Made by a program: the position numbers and the translations under genes. This document shows positions 55,340 through 63,094 of a DNA stretch of 64,000 bases, one piece after another (positions within the stretch are counted from its first letter, which is position 1; the number at the start of each line of letters is the position of its first letter). Location of the stretch: the NCBI RefSeq assembly GCF_041227145.1, contig NZ_JBGFSP010000009.1, positions 143,549-207,548 of the forward strand, written 5' to 3'. The notes under the pieces are model-generated. The model was not told where the DNA came from. It saw only the letters and a program-made list of their open reading frames with translations, and ran no database searches. Source of the DNA: Bacteroides sp. AN502(2024). GTDB taxonomy: Bacteria > Bacteroidota > Bacteroidia > Bacteroidales > Bacteroidaceae.

Positions 55340-56092
55340 TTATGTAACCAGCTTATCAAGCAGGCGAACAATGTTTGTCTTTATCTTGTGCCTGTCTCTT
55401 TGCCACTCTATTTGTTCCATCCCTTTGTCATATTCGGGATAAGGCTTTTCTTTCATCTTAAACTGAAAATGCTTGCACAAAGGATAAATGTAACGGTAGG
55501 TTTTCACCACGAACACATCCAGGTCACCAAGCAAGAAGGCTACATTTGAACGTACATAGCCGGATGGTGATGTCGTATTTGTGAGTATTTGGTTATGGAT
55601 AAACTCGCCCGTTCGCCTATTGCGCAGAAAACGCGTGTAATGAAAGCCGTAATATTTGAAGTTGGCCGCCTTGTAAATTGTTCCGCAGCCTAAACGACCA
55701 TCGGCGAAACTTTGTATAGCCACGATATTCTCATCCATTTTGCGGATCAACTTGATGCTGGCGGCAATTAGCACGGTTTCCGCATTCTTCCCGAGGCAGT
55801 CGTCAATCCACAAACGGTTTAATTCGCATATCCACGCTTTCGGACTCGGGTGATGGAATAATCTTACTTTGGGATTCTTCATGTAACCGTAAACCGCAAC
55901 ACCGAGGCATTTGTCCGGTTCATCGGCGCGGAAGATACCGAAGTTAAACACTCCAAAGCCGCCAAAGTTCCATTTATGGGAATAATGGTGTTCAAGCACC
56001 ATTTGGCGGGCTAGTTCCTTTGTCACGGGTTTGATAAGCAGGTCGCCGAGCGATGAGGTTTGTTTCAGGACAAACAGATTTTCTTTAATCAT
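55340..56092 (-). CDS. Mom-like DNA modification protein (GNAT-fold)
   Basis: This 250-residue protein has the pattern of the phage Mu Mom family, which modifies adenines to protect phage DNA from restriction. Visible are VLEHHYSHKWNFGGFGVFNF, LGVAVYGYMKNPK, the ICELNRLWIDDCLGKNAETV motif and FADGRLGCGTIYKAANFKYYG, where Mom has its conserved substrate region. It is the terminal gene of the prophage, as mom is in Mu. No Com-like zinc-finger activator is encoded next to it. The exact chemical modification in this family member is unknown. Confidence 0.75.
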   Translation of the reverse strand: MIKENLFVLKQTSSLGDLLIKPVTKELARQMVLEHHYSHKWNFGGFGVFNFGIFRADEPDKCLGVAVYGYMKNPKVRLFHHPSPKAWICELNRLWIDDCLGKNAETVLIAASIKLIRKMDENIVAIQSFADGRLGCGTIYKAANFKYYGFHYTRFLRNRRTGEFIHNQILTNTTSPSGYVRSNVAFLLGDLDVFVVKTYRYIYPLCKHFQFKMKEKPYPEYDKGMEQIEWQRDRHKIKTNIVRLLDKLVT

Positions 56093-56134
56093 TCAGCATA
56101 TTGATAGCGTTTTAATGTTTCATGAATATTTCCC

Positions 56135-56413
56135 TCACGATCCTTTTGCCGGGTGGCGCACGATGAGTGGTTCCTGCGGGTTGTCGGGTGGAGCCGTGAC
56201 AGCGACGAACGATCGCAAGAGATACGGTGACTGTTCCGGCGCATGGCATCGGGCCACACTCCGCACGTTGAACGAGCGGATGATACCGTTTTTTCTTTCT
56301 TCATCCCCCGTCGCCATGTGGACATGGAGCGCAAAACCGCGCAGCATGGCGGAATCATCACGGACTGTCCGCGGTGATGCGCCAATTGAGAATGTACGGA
56401 TGATCGGTTTCAT
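56135..56413 (-). CDS. Small phage protein of unknown function (92 residues)
   Basis: The frame begins MKPIIRTFSIGASPRTVRDD, 3 bp after the stop of the beta-helix gene, and ends PLIVRHPAKGS. The composition is protein-like (RGFALHVHMATGDEERKNG) and it lies in the late operon before the Mom-like gene. It has a single Cys and so is not a Com homologue. I do not recognise the family. Confidence 0.55.
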   Translation of the reverse strand: MKPIIRTFSIGASPRTVRDDSAMLRGFALHVHMATGDEERKNGIIRSFNVRSVARCHAPEQSPYLLRSFVAVTAPPDNPQEPLIVRHPAKGS

Positions 56414-56416
56414 TGC

Positions 56417-58279
56417 TTACTGTTTACGGGCTATTATTTTAAATTGGCAATAGCGGTCGTTCATCACACTCTTGCACAGTTTTTCGGCGTATCCGCCATC
56501 GCTTTGAGGCTGATAGGAGCGGTTGTTCCCCGAGGAGACGGGGATGCCGTCATCATCATACTGTACCACGCCGCCGGACTTGCAGACAAAGTAGTCGCCG
56601 AAGAGTTGTGCGGGTATCCACGGCTGTGCGGGCACCCGTGTGTCGTCGAACATGATGGCGATGCGGTATTCAGGATCATCGGCGGGTGGTATGAATATGT
56701 CGGTATCGTTGGCCGCCACGAAACTCTCGCCGGGCACAACGGTCCGTCCGCGGTATCGGATGGGGCTCTCACCCGTGTTGAGATAGACACCACCGCTTTG
56801 CAGGGAGTCTGCCGCCTGCAGCGTGGAGAATATGACGGGGGTCGATCGCAGGTAGCACACGTTTTCGATGTTGGGGTCTTCGAGTGTGTGAAGTGTACCC
56901 GTATCCGTGCCGTTAAGCCCGGATACGAACGTGGTACCCTCCTCGTCGACCGCCAGCACGTTTCCCGTGACATAAACGGCGTTGCGGTATGCCACGTTTC
57001 CATCTACTACGTACCGGCCTTGCGGCAGGAGGTCTCCGGGGGCGAATGTGCGGTCGGTCACGGGGCGGTCGTTGAGTACGATGCCGTGCGAACCGAACAG
57101 GGAGGTGAACGATGCGAGTATACCGGTAACGGATGCCCGTGCGGTGTCGAGTCTGATGATTTTACTGAGCACTTCGCCCACCGTGTCGATGCTTGTCTCA
57201 TCCAGACAGATGGCTCCGCCTGCAATGGTGAGTATGCCGGCCGCACTCTGCTCGTCCCATGTGCCGGCTATACCTATACTGTTATCCATGATGGGTATGG
57301 AGAGTGCGGGAGGCAAGGCACCCAGATAGGAATCGGTAATGCCCGGCAGGAATCCGGCGGGATTGGCGGCCGGGCTGTCGGCTCGAAGTGTCAGATCACC
57401 TGCTCCGGGGTTGTTAAAAAGTTCTTCCGCCGTTTGCGCTGTGAAGATGCAGCGGGTGAACACGGGCATGAGTTCCTCTCTCACACCCCGTCCGCGGCAT
57501 TGCCCGAGCAGACTGTCACGTCGCGCTTCTCCCCCGGATGCTTCGGTAATGAGTTCCTCACCGTCGAGGAACCAGCGGCAATCGGCAGTGAACAGGCACT
57601 CCTCGAAACGCAACGGTTCGTCGGCGTAGAAATCGCACCGGGCAAGAATGCTTGTACGGATAATTTCGATGCCGTACGATTCCCGCCTACGGTGTCCGAT
57701 GGGCACGTTATGGACAGTGAAGTGAGACACTTCTCCATTACCCGCATAGCATATTTTCCTATCTCCGCAGATCTTGGGGCTGTCTATCACCACATGGTGT
57801 ATGCCTCTTTTCCCGCCGATGCACCCCATGTATAAGGGTGAGTTGCGTATGATAACGCTATGGTCGCCCACACCCCATGAGTGCTGCGCCCACCCGAAAT
57901 ATCCTCCCCAGGCACGTCCCACCCCGGCATATCCCCATGCGCCGTATCGTATCATGGCGGTGTAGGTGGCCGGCGCGCAATTCTCCACGATGATGTCATT
58001 CAGCGTGAAGCCATGAATGAGATAGGTGTCTTGCCCGTCGAATGTGGCCGCTCCCATGTAGTCTCCTTGTATGCGGGTATCGTGGTCTCCATCGGACATG
58101 TCCTCGCAGAATCGTCCTCGGCAGATGATTTCTTTCGCCGCGGTTCCGTGTCCCCTATACGCCTTTCCCAGTGTCTGATAGGGATTATCCGGGGTTCCTG
58201 TGCCGATGAGGTCGTTTCCCGCGTATGAGTCCACATAGACACACCGGGCGTTTCGTGTCCGCCACAAATAAGGTCTCAT
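56417..58279 (-). CDS. Prophage tail fibre/appendage with right-handed beta-helix region
   Basis: This 620-residue protein opens with CVYVDSYAGNDLIGTGTPDN, then PYQTLGKAYRG, a DUF1565/pectate-lyase-like start, followed by irregular beta-helix coils (TYLIHGFTLNDIIVENCAP, VIIRNSPLYMGCIGG). The C-terminal part is repetitive and Asp/Gly-rich with an unclear fold (PRYRGRT-type turns). It is probably a host-binding fibre or tailspike. Its start overlaps the stop of the 98-residue gene by 4 bp (ATGA). The antisense strand is open for 463 codons, which reflects GC-rich codon use. Confidence 0.75.
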   Translation of the reverse strand: MRPYLWRTRNARCVYVDSYAGNDLIGTGTPDNPYQTLGKAYRGHGTAAKEIICRGRFCEDMSDGDHDTRIQGDYMGAATFDGQDTYLIHGFTLNDIIVENCAPATYTAMIRYGAWGYAGVGRAWGGYFGWAQHSWGVGDHSVIIRNSPLYMGCIGGKRGIHHVVIDSPKICGDRKICYAGNGEVSHFTVHNVPIGHRRRESYGIEIIRTSILARCDFYADEPLRFEECLFTADCRWFLDGEELITEASGGEARRDSLLGQCRGRGVREELMPVFTRCIFTAQTAEELFNNPGAGDLTLRADSPAANPAGFLPGITDSYLGALPPALSIPIMDNSIGIAGTWDEQSAAGILTIAGGAICLDETSIDTVGEVLSKIIRLDTARASVTGILASFTSLFGSHGIVLNDRPVTDRTFAPGDLLPQGRYVVDGNVAYRNAVYVTGNVLAVDEEGTTFVSGLNGTDTGTLHTLEDPNIENVCYLRSTPVIFSTLQAADSLQSGGVYLNTGESPIRYRGRTVVPGESFVAANDTDIFIPPADDPEYRIAIMFDDTRVPAQPWIPAQLFGDYFVCKSGGVVQYDDDGIPVSSGNNRSYQPQSDGGYAEKLCKSVMNDRYCQFKIIARKQ

Positions 58280-58572
58280 TCCTCACCTCCTTTCACCGTT
58301 TCCACATTGATGACATCCCCGCGTCGTCCCCATGTGGGTTGTTGCGGGTTGATATACTCGCGGCGGATGGTTACACGCCACGCCTTATTTTCAATCACCC
58401 ACCTTATGGGGCGCCCGAACCGGTCGGTTTGAGGCATGACCTTTCCCGTTTCTTCGGTATTCATGGCCAGAAGAGGATAGATTTCTTCGTATATCCACCT
58501 CATGGCGGATTCGGTTTGCGAAGTGTGCGGGTCTGTCTGCCACGTCACTCCTTCTTTTATTTTGATTTCCAT
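58276..58572 (-). CDS. Small prophage protein (98 residues)
   Basis: The sequence begins MEIKIKEGVTWQTDPHTSQT, continues SAMRWIYEEIYPLLAMNTEE and ends with INVETVKGGEE. It overlaps the beta-helix gene by 4 bp and lies 18 bp downstream of the 324-residue fibre gene. Nothing identifies a function; by position it may be a fibre connector or chaperone. Confidence 0.6.
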   Translation of the reverse strand: MEIKIKEGVTWQTDPHTSQTESAMRWIYEEIYPLLAMNTEETGKVMPQTDRFGRPIRWVIENKAWRVTIRREYINPQQPTWGRRGDVINVETVKGGEE

Positions 58573-58590
58573 TCGATATTGGTTTAGAGA

Positions 58591-59565
58591 TTATACATCA
58601 GAGGCACGCCGGTGAGGCCGGCTCATCACACATCTTATTCCGACGGCCGCCGCGGCTTCGTTGACGCGTTGGATTTCCCATGTGGCGAGTTGTCCCGGTT
58701 CAATCAGTATCGCCTGCGGGTTTTCGGGATCGACCTCCCGGCGTATCGTGTTCCCGGCGGTTATCCACAGGTGTGCCACGTTGAACAGACGCACCTCTTT
58801 CATCGTCACCGCATACGCCTCCATGTTGACATCCTGAATGGCGACTCCCGTCTGCCCGAAGTCGAGCGTGTAGCTGCGGTCGGCAAGCGAGTCGCGCAGG
58901 TTCTCGAGGGTCTTTCTCAAGCCTTCCTCGGCATCGGTGGCACGTTTTGTCTCATCGCTTATTTCTTCGTGACAAGCGGTTGCGATGGTTTTCCGTAGTT
59001 CTTCCAGCATGCCGGTCAGCGTCTCCGCATCGGTCACCCCTTGGAGAAACGCTTCCATCTCCCGCCATCGGTTGATCGTACTGTCGGCCGTGTCCTTTGC
59101 TTCCAAAAAGGTCTTAATTGTATTCGCCAAAGCCCATAACGTGCTGTAATTCGCGCCCAAGGCGGAAAACGTGCTTTCCAGAGAAGCGCAGGGATCCGTG
59201 GGGTGCAGACACCCTCGCAGGCTTTCCGCATCGGCGTTGGCCGTGTCGATCTCCGCCTGCTGTCGTATGTCCGTGGCTTGCAAGTCGTCCATGTCGTCCG
59301 AAACGCGCCTGAACTCTTTCTCGGCCACGGCTGTATGTTGGTCGAACTCCGTGCGCAACATACTGTGTCTTTTTTCCAAAGCCACACCGGAGGAGTGGTC
59401 GTATTTCGCATTTAGCTGTTCAGGGAGATCCTCCACATTGGCAAGGGGCAGTTTGTCTTCCGTCTTATGCAGAAAACTGTCTATCCAGTCCGCGAACTGT
59501 TCTTCAATCGGGTATTTTCCGCGTTTGAACCATTGTTTTAATGTTGAACGTAATCTGATAGCCAT
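58591..59565 (-). CDS. Coiled-coil prophage tail fibre protein
   Basis: This is a 324-residue protein. The N-terminus MAIRLRSTLKQWFKRGKYPIEEQFADWIDSF recurs in Bacteroidetes phage fibres as a baseplate attachment segment. A long alpha-helical coiled coil follows (about 60-230; ALEKRHSMLRTEFDQHTA, DETKRATDAEEGLRKTLENL), then a beta-rich C-terminal domain (DFGQTGVAIQDVNMEAYAVT). It lies just after the tail-collar gene on the same strand. A trimeric fibre or fibre base is likely. Confidence 0.72.
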   Translation of the reverse strand: MAIRLRSTLKQWFKRGKYPIEEQFADWIDSFLHKTEDKLPLANVEDLPEQLNAKYDHSSGVALEKRHSMLRTEFDQHTAVAEKEFRRVSDDMDDLQATDIRQQAEIDTANADAESLRGCLHPTDPCASLESTFSALGANYSTLWALANTIKTFLEAKDTADSTINRWREMEAFLQGVTDAETLTGMLEELRKTIATACHEEISDETKRATDAEEGLRKTLENLRDSLADRSYTLDFGQTGVAIQDVNMEAYAVTMKEVRLFNVAHLWITAGNTIRREVDPENPQAILIEPGQLATWEIQRVNEAAAAVGIRCVMSRPHRRASDV

Positions 59566-59576
59566 TGTGATATTAT

Positions 59577-60563
59577 TTATTTAAGTCGCATGATATAAGC
59601 CAAAACATAATACGGGGGACGGTTTTCATGTTGCGCACCACCGCCCTTGCCTTCCGTGTCATGCCTGTAATAGAACAGATGCTTGTTGTCATAATCCGTA
59701 TCATTTGACCCGATATTGTTGTTCGTCACGATGGTGTCGTAGTTCTGGCCGTCGTGGGCTTCCGGATAATAATAATCCTTGAACGTATGCGCATGGTTCG
59801 GCATTTCATTGATGGTAAGGGCATGTTTTTTCTCACCGCCTGCCGTGCCTTTCGTCTTGTAGTCATTATCACTGTCGTGGTAGCCCACGACAAAACGGCC
59901 GCGCAGATCGGGAAGACGGAAAAAGCCGCTGGTCGTAGTGTACCGTGTACCGTTGGCACTGTAAGCATTGTTAAAGGTCGTACCCAAAGCCTTGTACAGG
60001 TCGGGATAGTCCTTTGTGCTTAATTGCCGCCCGTCACAAAGGGCGTAACCGTCAGGCTCGGTTTTTCCCGCCCATAGCAGCACGATACCCAAAGGTGCGG
60101 GGGTGAATTTTGCCGCCTCCTCTTGCAGGTCTTCTTTCAGGTCGGCAATAGCCTGATTAAGTGCGTCAGAAGTCTGCACATTCTTGAAGTCCTCCCATCT
60201 GAAATTTTCATAGCCCACACCCGCGGCAAGCGTCCGTTTCGTGTAGGCTTTCGGATAATCGTATCCTTGCGCCGTCACGGGTATATCCTCTTGTTTCACA
60301 TACATGCCGCTGCCGACCGCACCGCCCTCGAAACGCAAAACTTCACCGGCGGGAAAAGCCGCCGTCCGTACAAATACATAGCCCTCGGAACGCTTTGTGC
60401 CGTCCTGTGAAAGGTCGCAGCCGCGCAGGATTACTTTGTCGCCGGCGATGTTGCCTAATATAGCGACAAGCGCGATATTGGTCTGCAAGGCGTCCAGCGT
60501 CTCACAGTCCAGCGGAAAATCCTTGTTTCCCTGTGTCAGGTAATTACCTGTGATTTTATCCAT
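59577..60563 (-). CDS. Prophage tail-collar fibre protein
   Basis: This protein of about 328 residues carries a phage tail collar domain in its C-terminal half: PLGIVLLWAGKTEPDGYALC, DGRQLSTKDYPDLYKALGTTF, FRLPDLRGRFVVGYHDSDND, MPNHAHTFKDYYY, ending RPPYYVLAYIMRLK. The N-terminal half (NYLTQGNKDFPLDCETLD) probably binds the baseplate. I chose the ATG at 60563 (MDKITGNYL), which has an AAAAAAGATA leader and avoids a 22-bp overlap with the upstream gene; an in-frame ATG lies at 60593. The C-terminal domain resembles receptor-binding collar proteins. Confidence 0.85.
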   Translation of the reverse strand: MDKITGNYLTQGNKDFPLDCETLDALQTNIALVAILGNIAGDKVILRGCDLSQDGTKRSEGYVFVRTAAFPAGEVLRFEGGAVGSGMYVKQEDIPVTAQGYDYPKAYTKRTLAAGVGYENFRWEDFKNVQTSDALNQAIADLKEDLQEEAAKFTPAPLGIVLLWAGKTEPDGYALCDGRQLSTKDYPDLYKALGTTFNNAYSANGTRYTTTSGFFRLPDLRGRFVVGYHDSDNDYKTKGTAGGEKKHALTINEMPNHAHTFKDYYYPEAHDGQNYDTIVTNNNIGSNDTDYDNKHLFYYRHDTEGKGGGAQHENRPPYYVLAYIMRLK

Positions 60564-60571
60564 TATCTTTT

Positions 60572-61066
60572 TTATTTGTAGTTTATAGTCCAACGTTTTG
60601 AAGCAAGTTTGTAAGTGTCCACGATTGCGTTCATACGATTTTCATCCACCCGGTCGCGCAGGCTTATCGGTACCGTGACCCAAAAATCGTAACCATTCAC
60701 ACCACCGAAGCCGCGGCGGTTAAGGATAAAAGCAGTTCCCATGATATGCGAAGGTAGCAGTATGAACCGCTCCTGCTCGCGTTGGAAAATGCGTTGTCCC
60801 TGCAATGACACGCTCCATTCGTCCTCCACCAGAATACGGCGTTCCACAGGGTCGAACGTGTCATTCAGGACGGCACGCAGGTGGCACACCTGCCCGTTAT
60901 GCGACAGCCTGTATTGCTTATCCTGACGCCAGCGCATGAAATTTCCGTAAACGATGTTCACACCCTGCACCATGCTTTGCGCAAAGGCGGCAATCAGAGG
61001 CCTGCGGTAGTGTGTGGGCAGCAACAGCAACGCCAGACGTTTTATTTTAAGGTCATAGAGGCTCAT
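60572..61066 (-). CDS. Prophage baseplate/tail protein, position of Mu gp48
   Basis: This 164-residue protein starts MSLYDLKIKRLALLLLPTHY and contains IYGNFMRWRQDKQYRLSHNG-like and DTFDPVERRILVEDEW segments. It overlaps the gpJ-like gene by 4 bp and precedes the fibre gene, the place of Mu gp48 (P2 gpI), which links baseplate and fibres. The role is assigned by position only. Confidence 0.6.
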   Translation of the reverse strand: MSLYDLKIKRLALLLLPTHYRRPLIAAFAQSMVQGVNIVYGNFMRWRQDKQYRLSHNGQVCHLRAVLNDTFDPVERRILVEDEWSVSLQGQRIFQREQERFILLPSHIMGTAFILNRRGFGGVNGYDFWVTVPISLRDRVDENRMNAIVDTYKLASKRWTINYK

Positions 61067-61902
61067 TTGTAAGGTGTCATGTTAAGTTTGATATTTCCAG
61101 CTTTGAAATAACCCGACGCAGGTGTGTAACGGGCGTTTATCTTCGTGGGCGTACCCTCGCCGCTTACCATCGTTTCAGACCCGCGCAACTCGACAATGCG
61201 CACCCCGTCGATGGCTTGCAGACAATCCACAAGTGCCATGTTGGTGTATTCACCGTTGAAAGGCAGGTTTTCGATATAGGCGATAATGGCTTCACGGCAG
61301 GCCGTCTCGACATTTTCGGACAGCAGCATCGCGTCAAAATATACGTCCGCCTCGCAATTGAATGCGTCAGGAGGCCGGTTTACGAGGTTCACACGCACGC
61401 CGGCGTCTTTTATTTCCGCAATGTAGGCCGCAAGCTGCCCCTCCGTATCGGTATCGAGCGGCTGCCGCTTTCCCCCGGCATCACCCGCCACCTTGATGGT
61501 AAGGATGGAGGCATCGGCATTTTCTGTGGCCGCGGCATATTTTACCACGTGGGCGGTCTCGATGTCACCGTCACTCATGCCCTCCGTGTCGTAGTGATCC
61601 GTATCGGGAACGAGGGTTTTGTCTTTTATGAAACCCAGCACCTTGTCCCTGTACCATTTGGGGCGGTGAGGCATGATAGCCTCGATGCGTTCCTCCACGT
61701 CCTTTTTATGCCTGTCAAAAAGGTTTTCAAGTACCCATGTGGCACAAGCCACGATATAGAACAGCAGGCTCTCAACGCTTACCTTGCTGAAATGCGAGGA
61801 AAAAGCCGTCCCCGTCTCAAAACCATAGGCGCGCGCAACATCCGAATTGCGCATGAAGTCGGTCGTCATACTGTCTTTTATGTCCGAGATTGTTCTTGCC
61901 AT
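61063..61902 (-). CDS. Baseplate J-like protein (Mu gp47 type)
   Basis: This 279-residue protein begins MARTISDIKDSMTTDFMRN and has a helical first part, then TIKVAGDAGGKRQPLDTDTE, AYIAEIKDAGVRVNLVNRPP and the NLPFNGEYTNMALVDCLQAI segment before a terminal RYTPASGYFKAG. This is the pattern of wedge proteins of the gpJ/gp47 family. It lies between the LysM-like and gp48-like genes. It forms the baseplate rim that contracts to expose the spike. Confidence 0.75.
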   Translation of the reverse strand: MARTISDIKDSMTTDFMRNSDVARAYGFETGTAFSSHFSKVSVESLLFYIVACATWVLENLFDRHKKDVEERIEAIMPHRPKWYRDKVLGFIKDKTLVPDTDHYDTEGMSDGDIETAHVVKYAAATENADASILTIKVAGDAGGKRQPLDTDTEGQLAAYIAEIKDAGVRVNLVNRPPDAFNCEADVYFDAMLLSENVETACREAIIAYIENLPFNGEYTNMALVDCLQAIDGVRIVELRGSETMVSGEGTPTKINARYTPASGYFKAGNIKLNMTPYK

Positions 61903-61913
61903 ATCCCAATTAT

Positions 61914-62207
61914 TTAGCTTACAATAAAATCTATTTCTATTCCCATGAAGTTGATGCCCTCCTGTGCGAGTGCGGCCATTTCGTCCGCACTCAATGCCGT
62001 GGCGGGTTGCAGGTTCTGCACACTGTAACGGCGCACCGTGTCGGCATTTTCGACGGCAACCGTATCAAGAACCTGCCCGTCCTGCAAGGTATCTGTCAGG
62101 CTTATGCCGTTTGCTTCGGAAAGCCTGAAAGCGGCTTCCATGCTGCCCGAAGTCTCCACGGCCATGTCGAGCAGGCTCTGTCTGTCCTTTACTGTTACTT
62201 CCATCAT
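61914..62207 (-). CDS. LysM-like small tail protein
   Basis: This 97-residue protein reads MMEVTVKDRQSLLDMAVETS, GSMEAAFRLSEANGISLTDT, then LQDGQVL, a LysM-like fold such as in tail protein X. Its start codon overlaps the TGA of the upstream shifted frame (ATGATGG). It ends 11 bp before the gpJ-like gene. In other contractile tails such proteins stabilise the tube end. Confidence 0.65.
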   Translation of the reverse strand: MMEVTVKDRQSLLDMAVETSGSMEAAFRLSEANGISLTDTLQDGQVLDTVAVENADTVRRYSVQNLQPATALSADEMAALAQEGINFMGIEIDFIVS

Positions 62208-62483
62208 TCCACTGTTATAATGTTATCTTCCGTTATGCTCACTTTCCGGACGTCAAGCCCGCAGGCCTCCAGCATTTTTTTTGACCTGACCCCGCCACAT
62301 GACATCCACCTCGCCGCCAAGCATTTTTTTCACTTCGCCGCCAATAAGCGGAAATTCTTTCCACTCGCCACGCATGACAATAAGGACACCCTCGACAATC
62401 TGGCTGTCAGTGTTACCGATTACGACACTGCCGCGCTCTATCAGCAGGTCGCCACTTTCCGCGTCTATCAGTATGCCGTTCAT
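62204..62483 (-). CDS. gp25/gpW-like baseplate wedge protein, frame broken at an A8 run
   Basis: The frame starts MNGILIDAESGDLLIERGSV and VEGVLIVMRGEWKEFPLIGG, typical of GPW/gp25 wedge proteins. As written it ends at LRA, position 62253, because eight A (62275-62282) put the last third out of frame. With seven A it reads KKMLEACGLDVRKVSITEDN and stops at 62204, overlapping the next start codon, and gives the usual length of about 92 residues. So this is either an error, a mutation or a slippage site. Confidence 0.75.
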
Positions 62484-63094
62484 CCGTGTTTCACTTTTTC
62501 GTTTTCATAATCACCCCGCTGTGTAGGCGTCAGCAGGTTGCCCGCCCAGTTCCCCGTCAATGCGGATAACGCCGCACCGCCATCCTGCGGAACGGCCACC
62601 CATGCGGAAAAGATGTTTTTCAACTCGTTGATGTCATTCTCTATGGCGTTGAAATGTTCAGTCAGCTGCTCGACCTTAACCGTGCCGCCGAAGCCGCCGC
62701 TGTTCAGTGTTATGCCCTCTGTTGTCAGTTCCGCACCGGTATCGTCGCCCATCAGCACGCGCACACCGTCTTTGTCGGCTGAAATCCGGGCGGTGTCGCC
62801 ACTGATTACCACCTCGACGCTTTCCACTTCGTCGGTTAGCAACACCACCCCCGCAGCACCGTCGGCCACAAAACCGACAACCACATAACTACCCACTTTC
62901 GGGTACGTCACCACTCCGAACGTGCTTTCCTGATTGGCTTGCAGGTTCACGCCCAGAAGCGGCGCGCTTTCGTCCAATGGCGTGCAGTCCACCGTGCGCG
63001 CCGTCTTGTCCACGGTGTCCACCGTGCAGACAAGGCTCGCGCTCTGGCGGCCGCCCTGTGCCAACTGCCTGATGGTTTCTTTTATATTGTTCAT
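62480..63094 (-). CDS. Baseplate spike protein (gp45/gpV-like)
   Basis: This 204-residue protein has an OB-fold-like beginning (ASLVCTVDTVDKTARTVDCT, VVTYPKVGSYVVVGFVAD) and a C-terminal segment with GITLNSGGFGGTVKVEQLTE. This layout matches membrane-puncturing spike proteins (Mu gp45, P2 gpV) in Bacteroidetes phages. It overlaps both neighbours by 4 bp (ATGA), showing tight translational coupling. Confidence 0.78.
   Translation of the reverse strand: MNNIKETIRQLAQGGRQSASLVCTVDTVDKTARTVDCTPLDESAPLLGVNLQANQESTFGVVTYPKVGSYVVVGFVADGAAGVVLLTDEVESVEVVISGDTARISADKDGVRVLMGDDTGAELTTEGITLNSGGFGGTVKVEQLTEHFNAIENDINELKNIFSAWVAVPQDGGAALSALTGNWAGNLLTPTQRGDYENEKVKHG

Noticed and set aside
55063..55340. 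Invertible capsule promoter
   Set aside because: The sequence upstream of the first capsule gene is prophage; no inverted repeats flanking a promoter were found, and the one clear promoter points the other way.
56444..57835. 463-codon plus-strand open frame
   Set aside because: It is antisense to the beta-helix fibre gene, which has the better protein sequence, the operon strand and ATGA coupling. Long antisense frames are common in GC-rich genes.
59577..60563. Diversity-generating retroelement target in the collar gene, as in some Bacteroides Mu-like phages
   Set aside because: No reverse transcriptase, accessory gene or template repeat is visible between the collar gene and the prophage end.
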